A stretch of 64,000 nt of DNA from Aurantimonas sp. 22II-16-19i (GCF_002088275.1 NZ_AQQS01000001.1:372001-436000), one strand, 5' to 3'. Positions 36,842 through 48,546 are shown, counted from the first letter of the stretch. Numbers and translations are program-made. The notes: a model not told the origin generated them from the letters alone.

Positions 36842-37029
36842 CTGTCCTCCTGAGCCTGTCGAAGGGCGAGCATCTCCCCCACAAGGGGGGAGATCAGGCG
36901 GTTTCAGCGGCAGCACCCTTTCGTCGAGCGACCGGCGAGATCGAGACAGCTGCGATTGGCGGCGGCAGCGACGTCTGAGATCAGCCCCGCCGTCGACGCT
37001 CGGCCGATCTCCCCCCTTGTCGGGGAGAT
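36842..37029. repeat. Mixed palindromes upstream of glsA
   Basis: A 24-base block at 36842-36865 (contains TCCTCCTGAGCCTGTCGAAG) is identical to 39990-40013 between cbbS and cbbX. A perfect hairpin ATCTCCCCC/GGGGGAGAT lies at 36872-36894, and a similar one (ATCTCCCC/GGGGAGAT) at 37007-37029. Both kinds are intergenic repeats, the second often seen upstream of rhizobial genes. Confidence 0.65.
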
Positions 37030-37132
37030 GCCCGGCAGGGCAGAGGGGGGTAAGCCACGCGTCACCGTCGCCGGACAAAAATGGCAGCGAGGCCAGGCGC
37101 CCGCCTCGCAACGACCCGAAGGGACATCGCCT

Positions 37133-38083
37133 ATGGCCAATCTCGAAACCGTCGTCGCCGAGATCGCCGCCGAGATGGCCGCGCGGCCGGATCGCGGACA
37201 GGTGGCGACCTACATCCCCGAGCTCGGGCGGATCGATCCGAACCAGTTCGCCATCGCCGTGGCGCTCAAGGACGGCAGCACCGTCTGCGGCGGCGATTGC
37301 GGGGCGTACTTCTCCATCCAGAGCGTCTCGAAGGTCTTCACCCTCACCCTCGCCTTGGGGCTCGCCGGCGACCGGCTGTGGAACCGGGTCGGCCGCGAGC
37401 CGTCGGGGAGCCGTTTCAACTCGATCGTCCAATTGGAGCAGGAGCGCGGCATCCCGCGCAATCCCTTCATCAATGCCGGCGCCATCGCCGTCACCGACAT
37501 GATCCTCTCCGGCCACCAGCCGCGCGAGGCTCTCGGCGAGATCCTGCGCTTCCTGCAGTTCCTCGCCGACGACGACGGCGTCCATATCGACCGGGCGGTG
37601 GCGGCGTCGGAGGAGCGCACCGGCTTCAACAATCGGGCGCTCGCAAATTTCATGAAGGGCTTCGGCGTCATCGAGAACACGGTGGAATACGTGCTGGGCG
37701 TCTATTTCCACCACTGTGCCATCGCCATGACCGCCCGCCAGCTGGCCAAGGCCGGCAGCTTCCTCGCCCATCTCGGCAAGAACCCCGCCACCGGCCATTC
37801 GGTGGTGACCGCCGAGCGGGCCCGGCGCATCAACGCCATCATGCTCACCTGCGGCCATTACGACGGCTCCGGCGAGTTCGCCTACCGGGTCGGCCTGCCG
37901 GGCAAGAGCGGCGTCGGCGGCGCCATCCTCGCCGTGGTGCCGGGCAAGGCGAGCGTTGCGGTCTGGTCGCCGGGGCTGGACGCTTCCGGCAATTCCCATC
38001 TCGGCCGCATCGCTCTGGAAAGGCTCACCGCCCGCATGGGCTGGTCGATCTTCGGCGCCCCGGCGGCGATCGAGCCGGGCTGA
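37133..38083 (+). CDS. glsA: Glutaminase
   Basis: Hydrolyses glutamine to glutamate and ammonia. The 316-residue protein belongs to the serine beta-lactamase-like glutaminase family: the catalytic SxxK is in [11 protein letters not shown], followed by [34 protein letters not shown], and the C-terminal lid [32 protein letters not shown] at 37133 with GAAGGGA upstream; the frame is open further upstream through repeat DNA. Monocistronic, converging on rpe of the cbb operon. Confidence 0.94.
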   Translation: MANLETVVAEIAAEMAARPDRGQVATYIPELGRIDPNQFAIAVALKDGSTVCGGDCGAYFSIQSVSKVFTLTLALGLAGDRLWNRVGREPSGSRFNSIVQLEQERGIPRNPFINAGAIAVTDMILSGHQPREALGEILRFLQFLADDDGVHIDRAVAASEERTGFNNRALANFMKGFGVIENTVEYVLGVYFHHCAIAMTARQLAKAGSFLAHLGKNPATGHSVVTAERARRINAIMLTCGHYDGSGEFAYRVGLPGKSGVGGAILAVVPGKASVAVWSPGLDASGNSHLGRIALERLTARMGWSIFGAPAAIEPG

Positions 38084-38102
38084 GGCCCGACACGCGGGAG
38101 GG

Positions 38103-38137
38103 CGCCGGACGCCGGACGCCGGACGCCGGACGCCGGA
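38103..38137. repeat. Five perfect tandem copies of a 7-base unit
   Basis: CGCCGGA repeated five times exactly, in the gap between convergent glsA and rpe. A 7-base unit makes it likely to vary in copy number by slippage; it lies outside coding sequence. Confidence 0.9.
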
Positions 38138-38180
38138 GAACGCGGCACAGATCAGGCGCCCCCGGTCAAATGGCCCCCGG

Positions 38181-38891
38181 TCAGGCGGGCGTCGAGGCCG
38201 CGCCCATTGCCGCCTCGCGGATGGCCGCGATGTTCCGCTCGTAATGCTGGGGGGTCCCGCCCTTGAACACCGCCGAGCCGGCGACCAGCGCATTCGCCCC
38301 GGCGGCGACCACCAGCGGCGCCGTCTCCGGCGTGATGCCGCCATCCACCTCGATGTCGATCGGCCGGTCGCCGATCATCGCCTTCACCCGGGCGATCTTG
38401 TCCACCACCGACGGGATGAAGGCCTGGCCGCCGAAGCCGGGATTGACGGTCATCAGGAGGATCAGGTCGAGCCGGTCGAGGACATACTGGATGACGCTTT
38501 CGGGCGTCGACGGATTGAGCGAGACGCCGGCCTTTTTGCCGGTCGCCTTGATCGCCTGGAGCGAGCGGTCGAGATGCTTGGTCGCCTCGGCATGGACGGT
38601 GATGACGTCGCAGCCGGCCTCGGCGAAGGCCTCGATATAGGGATCGCAGGGCTCGATCATCAGGTGACAGTCGAACAGCTTGGCCGAAGAGGCGCGGATC
38701 GCCTTGATGATCGGCGGGCCGAAGGTGATGTTGGGGACGAAATGGCCGTCCATCACGTCGAGATGGATCCAGTCCGCCCCCATCCGGTCGACGGCCGCGA
38801 CCTCCTCGCCGAGCCGCGAGAAATCCGCCGAAAGGATGGAGGGGGCGATGGCGATGGGGCGGGTCATTGGGCGGGTCACGGGCCGGGTCAT
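38181..38891 (-). CDS. rpe: Ribulose-phosphate 3-epimerase (cbb operon)
   Basis: Interconverts xylulose-5-P and ribulose-5-P, feeding RuBP regeneration. The 236-residue TIM barrel shows [36 protein letters not shown] with catalytic Asp and metal His, [11 protein letters not shown] (here [12 protein letters not shown]) and EVDGGI. The N terminus is extended by a duplicated [15 protein letters not shown] 38891 overlaps the cbbX stop (ATGA), suggesting coupling, while an internal ATG at 38867 gives the usual start. It is the last gene of the cbb operon (cbbE). Confidence 0.94.
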   Translation of the reverse strand: MTRPVTRPMTRPIAIAPSILSADFSRLGEEVAAVDRMGADWIHLDVMDGHFVPNITFGPPIIKAIRASSAKLFDCHLMIEPCDPYIEAFAEAGCDVITVHAEATKHLDRSLQAIKATGKKAGVSLNPSTPESVIQYVLDRLDLILLMTVNPGFGGQAFIPSVVDKIARVKAMIGDRPIDIEVDGGITPETAPLVVAAGANALVAGSAVFKGGTPQHYERNIAAIREAAMGAASTPA

Positions 38892-39931
38892 GGGGCAGTC
38901 TCCTCTGGCCCCCTCGCGGGGCGGGCTTGGTCGGCGGTCTGGCCGGGCTTTTGCAGGAACACCCGGCTCGCCGCAATGTCCTCTGCCGCAATCTCCGACA
39001 GGGCGCTCGCGTCGAGCGGGCCGTTATCGGCCTCGAACAGCCGGTTCGCCTGCCGCAGCCGCGCCCGGTCCAGCGCGTTGCGGATCGAGCGGGCATTGGC
39101 GAAATGCGGCTGGGCGCGGCGGTGCTCGATGTAGCTGGCCAGCGTCGTCGCCGCCTCCTCGGTCAGGTGGTAGTTCTGCCGCGCCAGCATGCCGACGGCG
39201 ATCTGGTGCAGTTCTTCGTCGCTGTAGTCCGGAAAGTCGATGTGGTGCGCGATGCGCGAGCGGAAACCGGGATTGCTCTCGAAGAACTTGTCCATCCGGT
39301 CGGCATAGCCGGCGAGGATGACGACGAGGTCGTCGCGCTGGTTCTCCATCACCTGCAGGAGGATCTCGATCGCCTCCTGGCCGTAGTCGCGCTCGTTCTC
39401 GGGACGATAGAGGTAGTAGGCCTCGTCGATGAACAACACGCCGCCCATCGCCTTCTTCAGGATGTCCTTGGTCTTCGGCGCCGTGTGGCCGATATACTGG
39501 CCGACGAGATCGTCCCTCGTGACCGAGACGAGGTGACCCTTGCGGATGTAGCCGAGCCGGTGGAGGAGGTTCGCCATCTTCAGCGCCACCGTCGTCTTGC
39601 CGGTGCCGGGATTGCCGGTGAAGCTCATGTGCAGCGTCGGCGTCTCGTGGGCGAGCCCGAGCCGCCGCCGCGCCCGCTCGACGAGCAAGAGCGCCGCCGT
39701 CTCGCGGATGCGCTTCTTGACGGGCTTGAGGCCGATCAGCTCGCGGTCGAGTTCCTCGAGCGTCTCGCGGACCCCGGCATCCTCGTATTCGCGCTTGAGG
39801 TCGACGGTGGTGATCAAAGGCGCGGCGGCGGCCGCCTCGGCTGTGTCCGGAGGCGTGGCTGCGCCTGGAGCCGGCTTGGCGGCAGCCTCGTCCGGTTTGC
39901 CGCCTTTGTTCAACTGGTCGAGGTAGCTCAT
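38888..39931 (-). CDS. cbbX: RuBisCO activase CbbX
   Basis: A AAA+ hexamer that pulls on the C terminus of red-type RuBisCO to release inhibitory sugar phosphates. The 347-residue protein has Walker [16 protein letters not shown], Walker [41 protein letters not shown] (pore/sensor 1 region) and [19 protein letters not shown] (sensor 2). An Ala/Pro-rich N-terminal stretch of about 35 residues precedes the domain. ATG at 39931. It is separated from cbbS by 143 bases containing a repeat hairpin, and overlaps rpe by 4 bases. Confidence 0.96.
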   Translation of the reverse strand: MSYLDQLNKGGKPDEAAAKPAPGAATPPDTAEAAAAAPLITTVDLKREYEDAGVRETLEELDRELIGLKPVKKRIRETAALLLVERARRRLGLAHETPTLHMSFTGNPGTGKTTVALKMANLLHRLGYIRKGHLVSVTRDDLVGQYIGHTAPKTKDILKKAMGGVLFIDEAYYLYRPENERDYGQEAIEILLQVMENQRDDLVVILAGYADRMDKFFESNPGFRSRIAHHIDFPDYSDEELHQIAVGMLARQNYHLTEEAATTLASYIEHRRAQPHFANARSIRNALDRARLRQANRLFEADNGPLDASALSEIAAEDIAASRVFLQKPGQTADQARPARGPEETAP

Positions 39932-39993
39932 CTATGACCTCCCGTTGGATGAATGCTCCGGAATGACGTCGCGCCCGCGACCACCCCCCCTGT

Positions 39994-40022
39994 CCTCCTG
40001 AGCCTGTCGAAGGCTCAGGAGG
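39994..40022. repeat. Repeat-derived hairpin between cbbS and cbbX
   Basis: An 11-base perfect stem, CCTCCTGAGCC/GGCTCAGGAGG, with loop TGTCGAA, flanked by runs of C and G that could extend it. It lies 53 bases after the cbbS stop. The left half is identical to a 24-base block at 36842-36865. It may cut cbbX-rpe expression relative to cbbLS, as a partial terminator or mRNA-processing/stability hairpin. Confidence 0.6.
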
Positions 40023-40074
40023 AAAGGGGGGGTGCCTCGGCGCAAACGTCACGGGCTGGGCGAGACCCGTCCCC

Positions 40075-40497
40075 TCAAGCCTCGTAACGCTCGCCCTCGG
40101 GCTTTGCGTCGGCGTAGGGCTCAGTGGTGTAGCGCATGTTGCGGCCGTTGCCCTCCTGGCGGCGCAGGCGGTAGCCGGGCTCCTCCTTCGGCCGGTTGAC
40201 GATGAAGGAGATCTTCACCGACTCCCAGCCATGGGTGGAATCGAAGGCCGAGAGGCGGATGTAGCGGTCGCCGAAGGCCTTGCGGCAGCTCTGCAGCTCC
40301 ATCATGACGCCGGCGGCATCGGCGATGTCGAACATCGGATGGCCCCACATGTCCCAGTAGGTGTTCCGGGGATGCGGATCGTCGGTGTATTCGAGATTCA
40401 CCGCCCAGCCATTGTCGAGGCAGTACTGGATCTGCTTGGTGATCTGCTCGTCGGTGAGATCGGGCAGGAAGGAAAACGTCCCTTGTGTCATGCGCAT
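40075..40497 (-). CDS. cbbS: RuBisCO small subunit, red type
   Basis: The 140-residue small subunit of form IC RuBisCO. It begins MRMTQGTFSFLPDLTDEQI, the usual red-type N terminus, continues with YCLDNGWAVNLEYTDDPHPRNTYWDMWGHPMF and ends with the C-terminal extension (NRPKEEPGYRLRRQEGNGRNMRYTTEPY) that forms the beta-hairpin in red-type enzymes. The start at 40497 was chosen over 40533 because it matches the family. It lies 100 bases downstream of cbbL. Confidence 0.97.
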   Translation of the reverse strand: MRMTQGTFSFLPDLTDEQITKQIQYCLDNGWAVNLEYTDDPHPRNTYWDMWGHPMFDIADAAGVMMELQSCRKAFGDRYIRLSAFDSTHGWESVKISFIVNRPKEEPGYRLRRQEGNGRNMRYTTEPYADAKPEGERYEA

Positions 40498-40597
40498 GGT
40501 AGTGGTTCCTCTAAAGGTTCGAACGAACGGCAAGGCCTGAAAGGGGGGCTGGGGCGGCCCTTGGGAGGACGATCCGCCCCAGCCCTTCCGCCACGGC

Positions 40598-42175
<1,578 letters not shown>

Positions 42176-42225
42176 TCACTCGGTACGGCCGGCCGGTCTT
42201 TCTCGGCCGGGTCTTGCGGCCTCGC

Positions 42226-43311
42226 CTATTCGGCGGCGGCGGCCGTCAGTTCGATCCGTGGATCGAGTTCGCCCGTCTGATACCGGACGGCCATCTGGTC
42301 CAGCGGGAGGACCCTGATCTTCGAAGCCTTCCCGGCGCAGCCGAACTGCTCGTAGCGATCGAGGCAGAGCTTCTGCAGCGCCGCCATCGCCGGCACCAGG
42401 AACTTGCGCGGGTCGAATTCCTCGGGCTTCTCCATCGCCACCTTGCGGAACTGCCCGGTCATGGCCATCCGGCAGTCGGTGTCGATGTTGACCTTGCGCA
42501 CGCCGTGCTTGATGCCGCGGACGATCTCCTCGACCGGCACGCCGTAGGTCTCGCGCATCCGGCCACCATACTTGTTGATGATCTCCTGGAGATCCTCCGG
42601 CACCGACGAGGAGCCGTGCATCACGAGATGGGTGTTCGGGAGCTTCGAATGGATTTCCTCGATGATGTGCATCGCGAGGATCTCGCCATCCGGCTTGCGG
42701 GAAAACTTGTAGGCGCCGTGCGAGGTGCCCATGGCGATCGCCAGCGCGTCGACGCCGGTGCGGCGGACGAAGTCGACGGCCTGGTCGGGATCGGTCAGGA
42801 GCTTGTCCTGGTCGAGCTTGCCCTCGAAGCCGACGCCGTCTTCCTTCTCGCCCTCGCCGGTCTCCAGCGAACCGAGCACGCCGAGTTCGCCTTCCACCGA
42901 GGCGCCCACCCAGTGGGCCATGCGCGTCACCCGTTCGGTGATCGCGACGTTGTAGTCGTAAGAGGCCGGCGTCTTCATGTCGGCCTCCAGCGAGCCGTCC
43001 ATCATCACCGAGGTGAAGCCGTGGCGGATCGCGGTCAGGCAGGTCTGCTCGTTGTTGCCGTGGTCCTGGTGAACGCAGACCGGGATCTGCGGGAACATCT
43101 CGACGAGCGCGTCCATCATCTTTTCGAGCATGATGTCCTTGGCGTAGGATCGCGCGCCCCGCGAGGCCTGCATGATCACCGGCGCGTCGGCCTTCGCCGC
43201 CGCCTCCATGATCGCCAGCCCCTGCTCCATGTTGTTGATGTTGAAGGCTGGCACGCCGTAGCCATGTTCGGCTGCGTGGTCGAGCAACTGCCTGAGCGTG
43301 ATCTTGGCCAT
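42226..43311 (-). CDS. cbbA: Class II fructose-bisphosphate aldolase
   Basis: Zn-dependent aldolase acting on fructose- and sedoheptulose-bisphosphate in RuBP regeneration. The 361-residue protein has [20 protein letters not shown], the metal-binding [19 protein letters not shown] with catalytic Asp and Zn His, [15 protein letters not shown], and [13 protein letters not shown], with [12 protein letters not shown] near the C terminus, as in the subfamily found in cbb operons. ATG at 43311. It is 122 bases downstream of cbbT and 170 bases upstream of cbbL. Confidence 0.96.
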   Translation of the reverse strand: MAKITLRQLLDHAAEHGYGVPAFNINNMEQGLAIMEAAAKADAPVIMQASRGARSYAKDIMLEKMMDALVEMFPQIPVCVHQDHGNNEQTCLTAIRHGFTSVMMDGSLEADMKTPASYDYNVAITERVTRMAHWVGASVEGELGVLGSLETGEGEKEDGVGFEGKLDQDKLLTDPDQAVDFVRRTGVDALAIAMGTSHGAYKFSRKPDGEILAMHIIEEIHSKLPNTHLVMHGSSSVPEDLQEIINKYGGRMRETYGVPVEEIVRGIKHGVRKVNIDTDCRMAMTGQFRKVAMEKPEEFDPRKFLVPAMAALQKLCLDRYEQFGCAGKASKIRVLPLDQMAVRYQTGELDPRIELTAAAAE

Positions 43312-43433
43312 GGCGCACTACACTCCCGATTGGCGCAATAGTTCCCCGTTCGCGGGAGAGACATCTCCCGCGCCGATCGTCGTTCCTCCGAGAAGGGCCG
43401 GCCGGTCAGCCGGCCCCTCGCGTCATGTCGTAA

Positions 43434-45443
43434 TCAGTGCTTCACCATCCGGCCGGCCGCCTCGACGACCGCCTCGGCGGTGATGCCGAACTTTTCGTAG
43501 ACCTGAGGGGCCGGCGCCGAGGCGCCGAAGCCGTGCATGCCGATGAAATGGCCGTCCTCGCCGATCCAGCGGTCCCAGCCGAGACGGGCCGCCGCCTCGA
43601 TGGCGATGCGCGGTGCGGTGCCGAGGACGGATTTGCGATAGGCCGCGTCCTGCTCCTCGAACAGCTCCCAGCAGGGCATCGAGACGACCGCGACCTTCAT
43701 GCCCTTTTCCTCGAGCGTCCTGGCGGCCGCGACGGCGATCTCGACCTCGGTGCCGGTGGACAGGATCGTCAGGTCCCGCTCGCCCTCGGCCTCCTTGAGA
43801 ACATAGGCGCCCATGCGGGTCCTGTTCTCGCTCGTGTCGCCGGAGCGGACCGTCGGAATGCCCTGCCGCGACAGCGCCATCACCGACGGACGCTTGGTCT
43901 CGGTCATGGCGATCTCCCAGGCCTCGTTCGTCTCGACCGCATCGGCGGGCCGGAACAGGAGGAGGTTCGGCGTCGCGCGGTGGATCGCCAGATGCTCGAT
44001 CGGCTGATGCGTCGGGCCGTCCTCGCCGAGGCCGATGGAATCATGGGTCATGACGTAGACGACCCGGATTCCCATCAGCGCCGACAGGCGGATCGCACCG
44101 CGGGCATAGTCGGTGAAGCACATGAAGGTGCCGCCATAGGGGATGAACCCGCCATGAAGGGCGATGCCGTTCATCACCGCCGCCATGCCGTGCTCGCGGA
44201 TACCGTAGCGGATGTAGCGGCCGGAATACTCACCGGGGGTGATGTCGGTCAGGCCCTTGGTGCGGGTGTTGTTCGAGGGCGTCAGATCGGCCGAGCCGCC
44301 GATGGTCAGCTCGGTGGCGCCGTTGATCACCTCGAGCGCCATCTCGGACGCCTTGCGGGTGGCGACCTTCGGCTGCTCGGAAACGATCTCCGCGCGGGCC
44401 TTCGCCATCAGCTCGGCGAGGTTTTCCGGCAGGGTCGTTGCATAGCGCGTTTCGAACTCGGCCCGGTTCGGCGCCGCGTCGCGGGTCTTCTCCCAGGCTT
44501 CGCGGGCCTCGCGGCCCTTCTGGGCGGCCGCGTGCCAGGCCGCGGTGATCGGCTCGGGGACGACGAAGGCCTCCGAGGTCCAGCCGAGGTGCTTGCGCGT
44601 CGCGGCGACCTCGTCCTTGCCGAGCGCATTGCCATGCACCTTGTCGGTGCCCTGCAGGTTCGGCGCGCCGTAGCCGATGATGGTGCGGCAGGCGATGAAG
44701 GCCGGCTTGTCGCTCTTGCGAGCTTCTTCAATCACCTTTTCGATCGCCTCAGGGTCGTGGCCGTCGACGCTGAACGTGTTCCAGCCATGGGCGTCGAAAC
44801 GCTCGATCTGGTCGATCGAGGTGGAGAGCTTGGTGTCGCCGTCGATGGAGATGTGGTTATCGTCGAAGAAGTAGATCAGCTTGTTGAGCTTCAGGTGCCC
44901 GGCAAGGTCGATCGCCTCGTGGGAGATGCCTTCCATCAGGCAGCCGTCGCCGCAGAAGACATAGGTGTAGTGGTCGACGAGATCGTCGCCGAAGCGAGCC
45001 GCCAGCATCCGTTCGGCGAGCGCCATGCCGACCGCCATGGTGATGCCCTGGCCGAGCGGGCCGGTGGTCGCCTCGATGCCGGCGGCGTGACCGTATTCCG
45101 GATGCCCGGCGGTGCGGCTGCCGAGCTGGCGGAAATTCTCGATCTCCTCGATCGACATCTCCGGGAAGCCGAGCAGGTGCATGACCGAATACTGCAGCAT
45201 CGAGCCGTGTCCGTTGGACAGGACGAAGCGATCTCTGTTCGGCCATTCCGGCTGGCTCGGATCGACGCGCAGGAACTTCGAGAACAGCACCGCGGCGACG
45301 TCGGCCATGCCCATCGGCATGCCGGGATGGCCGGAATTGGCTTTCTGGACGGCATCCATCGAGAGCGCGCGAATGGCGTTTGCCATGTCGCGGAGCGAGA
45401 CGCCCGCCATCTCGTGGGGCGATTTTTCAACGGCTTGGGACAT
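43434..45443 (-). CDS. cbbT: Transketolase
   Basis: Thiamine-diphosphate enzyme of the Calvin and pentose-phosphate cycles. The 669-residue protein has [16 protein letters not shown], the ThDP motif [44 protein letters not shown], the pyrimidine-domain [27 protein letters not shown], and [24 protein letters not shown] at 45443. It follows cbbP by 30 bases and precedes cbbA. A second transketolase elsewhere in the genome is likely, because this copy is tied to the cbb operon. Confidence 0.97.
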   Translation of the reverse strand: MSQAVEKSPHEMAGVSLRDMANAIRALSMDAVQKANSGHPGMPMGMADVAAVLFSKFLRVDPSQPEWPNRDRFVLSNGHGSMLQYSVMHLLGFPEMSIEEIENFRQLGSRTAGHPEYGHAAGIEATTGPLGQGITMAVGMALAERMLAARFGDDLVDHYTYVFCGDGCLMEGISHEAIDLAGHLKLNKLIYFFDDNHISIDGDTKLSTSIDQIERFDAHGWNTFSVDGHDPEAIEKVIEEARKSDKPAFIACRTIIGYGAPNLQGTDKVHGNALGKDEVAATRKHLGWTSEAFVVPEPITAAWHAAAQKGREAREAWEKTRDAAPNRAEFETRYATTLPENLAELMAKARAEIVSEQPKVATRKASEMALEVINGATELTIGGSADLTPSNNTRTKGLTDITPGEYSGRYIRYGIREHGMAAVMNGIALHGGFIPYGGTFMCFTDYARGAIRLSALMGIRVVYVMTHDSIGLGEDGPTHQPIEHLAIHRATPNLLLFRPADAVETNEAWEIAMTETKRPSVMALSRQGIPTVRSGDTSENRTRMGAYVLKEAEGERDLTILSTGTEVEIAVAAARTLEEKGMKVAVVSMPCWELFEEQDAAYRKSVLGTAPRIAIEAAARLGWDRWIGEDGHFIGMHGFGASAPAPQVYEKFGITAEAVVEAAGRMVKH

Positions 45444-45473
45444 GATGTCTTCCCTTGGAATCTCTTTTCGAGC

Positions 45474-46346
45474 TCAGGACGCGCGACGTTTCTTTTCCAT
45501 CAGCTGGAGGATCAGCGGCGTCAGGATGAGCTGCATTGCGATGTCGAGCTTGTTGCCCGGTGCAACGATGGAGTTGGCTCGGGACATGAAGCTCCCGTGG
45601 ATCATAGATAGAAGATAGGGAAAATCGATGCCCCGCGGCTTGGCAAAGCGGATGACGATCATGGATTCGTCCGGCGTCGGGATCCAGCGGGCGATGAACG
45701 GGTCCGAGGTGTCGACGATCGGCACGCGCTGGAAGTTGATGTCGGTGCGGCCGAACTGCGGACAGATGTATTTCACGTAGTCCGGCATGCGCCGCAGGAT
45801 GGTGTCCATGACCGCTTCGGTGGAATAGCCGCGCGTGGCCTTGTCGCGGTGGATCTTCTGGATCCATTCGAGATTGATCACCGGGACGACGCCGATCTTG
45901 AGATCGACCAGCGGCGCCAGATCGACCGTCTCGGTCTTCACGCAGCCATGCAGGCCCTCGTAGAACAGCAGGTCGCTCTCCTCCAGCGGCGCCCATTCGG
46001 AGAAGGTGCCGGGCTCGGCGCCGTAGAGCTGCGCCTCTTCCTGATCGTGGACGTAGTGGCGCGTCTCGCCCCTGCCCTTGCGGCCGAAGTCCTGGAAGAC
46101 CTCCTGCAGCTTTTCCAGGATGTTGGCCTCCGGGCTGAAATGCGAGAAGTCGCGGTTGCCCCGGGACTCCTCGTCCAGCATCTTGGCCTTCATCGCCTGG
46201 CGATCGTAGCGGTGGAAGGCGTCGCCCTCGATGAAGGCGGCGCGGACGTCCTCGCGGCGGAAGATCTGGTCGAAGATCTTCTTCACCGAGGTGGTGCCGG
46301 CGCCGGACGAGCCGGTGATGGCGATGATCGGATGCTTAGCGGACAT
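45474..46346 (-). CDS. cbbP: Phosphoribulokinase
   Basis: Phosphorylates ribulose-5-P to RuBP, the reaction unique to the Calvin cycle. The 290-residue class I (proteobacterial) enzyme begins SAKHPIIAITGSSGAGTTSV with the P-loop, then FIEGDAFHRYDRQAMK, ANILEKLQEVFQDFG, LFYEGLHGCVKTETVDLAP (Walker-B region) and QRVPIVDTSDPFIARWIP. ATG at 46346. It lies between cbbF (54 bases upstream) and cbbT. Confidence 0.97.
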   Translation of the reverse strand: MSAKHPIIAITGSSGAGTTSVKKIFDQIFRREDVRAAFIEGDAFHRYDRQAMKAKMLDEESRGNRDFSHFSPEANILEKLQEVFQDFGRKGRGETRHYVHDQEEAQLYGAEPGTFSEWAPLEESDLLFYEGLHGCVKTETVDLAPLVDLKIGVVPVINLEWIQKIHRDKATRGYSTEAVMDTILRRMPDYVKYICPQFGRTDINFQRVPIVDTSDPFIARWIPTPDESMIVIRFAKPRGIDFPYLLSMIHGSFMSRANSIVAPGNKLDIAMQLILTPLILQLMEKKRRAS

Positions 46347-46400
46347 CTGGTTTCCCTCCCGGATCCCGATGCGCCTCCCAACGCAGCGGGTCGAATTTGA

Positions 46401-47438
46401 TTATGCCCTGAACAGGCTTCGCTTGCCGAACAGCGGCGAGCGCTCGGCCAGCGCCGAGGGATCGGCAATGTACCTCGCGACCCGCTCGACCTCGCGCTTC
46501 GATCCGAAGACCAGCGGCGTGCGGTCGTGCAGTCCCTCCGGCACGATGTCGAGGATCCGCGTCGTCCCGTCGGTGGCGAGCCCCCCGGCGTTCTCGACGC
46601 AGAAGGCGATCGGATTGGCCTCGTAGACCAGCCTCAGCCTGCCCTTGGCGTAGCCTTTGCGTCCGTCGCCCGGATAGAGGAAGATCCCGCCGCGCAAGAG
46701 GATGCGGTAGCAGTCCGCGACCATGGAGGCGATCCAGCGCATGTTGAAGTCGCGCTCGCGCGGGCCCTCGCTGCCGGCGAGGAGGTCGTCGACATAGCTG
46801 CGGATCGGCTGGTCCCAATGCCGGTAGTTCGAGGCGTTGATGGCGAACTCCTTCGCCTTGTCGAGGAGCACCAGCGAGGACTTCAATTCGACGAAGCCGC
46901 CGAAGCTCGGCGAGAAGATGAAGACGTGGGTGCCGTTGCCCATCGACATGACCAGCAGGAGCTGCGGCCCGTAGACGAAGAAGCCGGCGCCGAGCTGCAC
47001 CGAGCCCTTCTGCCGGAACACCGAGGCCGGATCGCCGCGATGCTCGTCACCGACCGGCAGGATCGAGAAGATCGTGCCAATGGAGACATTGGTCTCGATG
47101 TTGGAGGAGCCGTCCAGCGGGTCGATCGCCAGCGCCAGCGGGGCGTCGAGCTTCAGCGCCACGGCCTCGTCCTGCTCCTCCGATCCGAAGAAGGCGATCG
47201 GCGAGGCTTCGGCCGCCTCGAGAAAGACCTTGTCGGCGACGACGTCGAGTTCCTTCTGGACGTCGCCACCGGCATTCGTCGCGCCGTGGGCGTTGCCCAT
47301 GCCTTCGCCGCCGGCGATGATCTTGTTGCGCAGCTTGACCGAGGCGCTGCAGAGATTGCGGATGGTGTCGGCGACCTGTCGCTTCAGCGGATCGCTGCCG
47401 CATTCCGAACTCAGATGTGCGTCGAGAGACGATGCCAT
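46401..47438 (-). CDS. cbbF: Fructose-1,6-bisphosphatase class I
   Basis: Dephosphorylates fructose-1,6-bisphosphate (and often sedoheptulose-bisphosphate) for RuBP regeneration. The 345-residue protein has FFGSEEQDEAV (metal ligands), LALAIDPLDGSSNIETNVSIGTIFSI, NMRWIASMVADCYRILLRGGIFLYPGD and KGRLRLVYEANPIAFCVENAGG. GGAGG six to seven bases before ATG 47438 sets the start; another ATG at 47450 has no such site. First gene of the cbb operon, divergent from cbbR. Confidence 0.96.
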   Translation of the reverse strand: MASSLDAHLSSECGSDPLKRQVADTIRNLCSASVKLRNKIIAGGEGMGNAHGATNAGGDVQKELDVVADKVFLEAAEASPIAFFGSEEQDEAVALKLDAPLALAIDPLDGSSNIETNVSIGTIFSILPVGDEHRGDPASVFRQKGSVQLGAGFFVYGPQLLLVMSMGNGTHVFIFSPSFGGFVELKSSLVLLDKAKEFAINASNYRHWDQPIRSYVDDLLAGSEGPRERDFNMRWIASMVADCYRILLRGGIFLYPGDGRKGYAKGRLRLVYEANPIAFCVENAGGLATDGTTRILDIVPEGLHDRTPLVFGSKREVERVARYIADPSALAERSPLFGKRSLFRA

Positions 47439-47566
47439 GCTTTCCTCCATGGAGCTGCGGGGTTCTGCGCCCCGCTCGCCCTGTGAAGAGGACGATGGAC
47501 GCGCAGGCTGGATAAGTAAAATTTATTATCTTTACGCAAGCCGTAAAACAAAATAACTACGGAGTC
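47439..47566. promoter_or_regulatory. cbbF-cbbR divergent control region
   Basis: This AT-richer gap contains TTTACGCAAGCCGTAAA at 47531-47547, an inverted repeat (TTTACG-N5-CGTAAA) fitting the T-N11-A pattern of LysR-type operators, with another half-site-like stretch (AAGTAAAATTTATTATC) just upstream at about 47513-47530. CbbR normally binds two such sites here to activate the operon and repress itself. The promoter of the cbb operon lies on its left side. Confidence 0.65.
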
Positions 47567-48514
47567 ATGCGGAACCTCACTCTTCGCCAATTGCGCTCGG
47601 TCCAGGCGATCAGTCGCCACGGGACGATCGCCGCCGCCGCCAGACAGCTGGGGCTGACGGCTCCGGCCGTGACCCTCCAGGTGAAACAGATGGAGGACGA
47701 CGTCGGTCTCGCCCTCTTCGACAGGACCAGCGAGGGGATGCGGCTGACGGTGGCGGGGACCGCCATACTGGCGGCCGCCAACGCCATCGAGACGACCCTG
47801 CGGGGCCTCTCGGAGGAGATCGATTCGATCAAGGGAGTGCGGTCCGGCACGATCAATCTGGGTGTCGTCTCCACGGCGAAATACTTCGCGCCGCGGCTGA
47901 TCGCGGCCTTTCGTGACGCCTATCCCGAGATCGAGATGAAGCTCAAGGTCGGCAATCGCCACGACATCATCGCCGACCTCAAGGACTACAAGCTGGACAT
48001 CGCGCTGATGGGGCGCCCGCCGACGGAATTTCCGGTCGCCTCCACGTTTTTCGGCGACCATCCGCTGGTGATCATCGCCGAACCGGATCATCCGCTGGTC
48101 CGCGAGCGGGACATCCGGCGCGAACGGCTGCTCTGCGAACGGATCATCATTCGCGAACAGGGATCGGGGACGCGAGCGGCGCTGGAGGGCTTCTTTGCCG
48201 GCGATCTCGAACGGCTGGCTGCCTGCAGCGTCGAGATGGGTTCCAACGAGACGATCAAGCAGGCGGTGATGGCCGGGCTCGGCATCGCCTTCATCTCCGC
48301 CCACACCATCGCCTTCGAGGTCGAGATGGGGCGGATCGCGGTGCTCGACGTCGCCGAGATGCCGATCCGGCGCAAGTGGTACGCGGTCTGCCGCCAGGAG
48401 CGAATCGCCGCGCCGGCGGAAAGAGCGTTCAAGGCGTTCCTCGTCGAGCGGGGAGCAAAGCACCTGCCGCTCCTCGACAAGCTCTATCCGGCCGAGGCGG
48501 CGCTGGCGCGATAG
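47567..48514 (+). CDS. cbbR: LysR-type regulator of the Calvin-cycle operon CbbR
   Basis: A 315-residue LysR-family regulator. The N-terminal winged helix reads LTLRQLRSVQAISRHGTIAAAARQLGLTAPAVTLQVKQMEDDVGLALFDR. The effector domain has IDSIKGVRSGTINLGVVSTAKYFAP, DLKDYKLDIALMGRPP and ESGSGTR-like EQGSGTRAALEGFF, close to known CbbR proteins, which sense metabolites such as RuBP. Divergent from cbbF with 128 bases between starts, the classic CbbR position. Its ATG at 47567 follows CGGAGTC closely. Confidence 0.95.
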   Translation: MRNLTLRQLRSVQAISRHGTIAAAARQLGLTAPAVTLQVKQMEDDVGLALFDRTSEGMRLTVAGTAILAAANAIETTLRGLSEEIDSIKGVRSGTINLGVVSTAKYFAPRLIAAFRDAYPEIEMKLKVGNRHDIIADLKDYKLDIALMGRPPTEFPVASTFFGDHPLVIIAEPDHPLVRERDIRRERLLCERIIIREQGSGTRAALEGFFAGDLERLAACSVEMGSNETIKQAVMAGLGIAFISAHTIAFEVEMGRIAVLDVAEMPIRRKWYAVCRQERIAAPAERAFKAFLVERGAKHLPLLDKLYPAEAALAR

Positions 48515-48546
48515 CGCTCCGCGCGCGGGCTGGCTCCTCAAGCGAT

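Larger units (their letters stand above)
35466..37132. other. 1.7-kb gene-free, repeat-packed region
   Basis: Between the broken toxin and glsA I find no frame with start context and a recognisable protein. The stretch is a patchwork of palindromic elements, listed separately, plus a GC-rich block at about 36370-36720 that is not explained by them. Open frames here are by-products of high GC and palindromy. Confidence 0.6.

Noticed and set aside
36505-36978. Open frames on both strands in the repeat region before glsA
   Set aside because: They are made of palindromic repeat DNA, show no domain or start context, and frames on both strands mirror each other.
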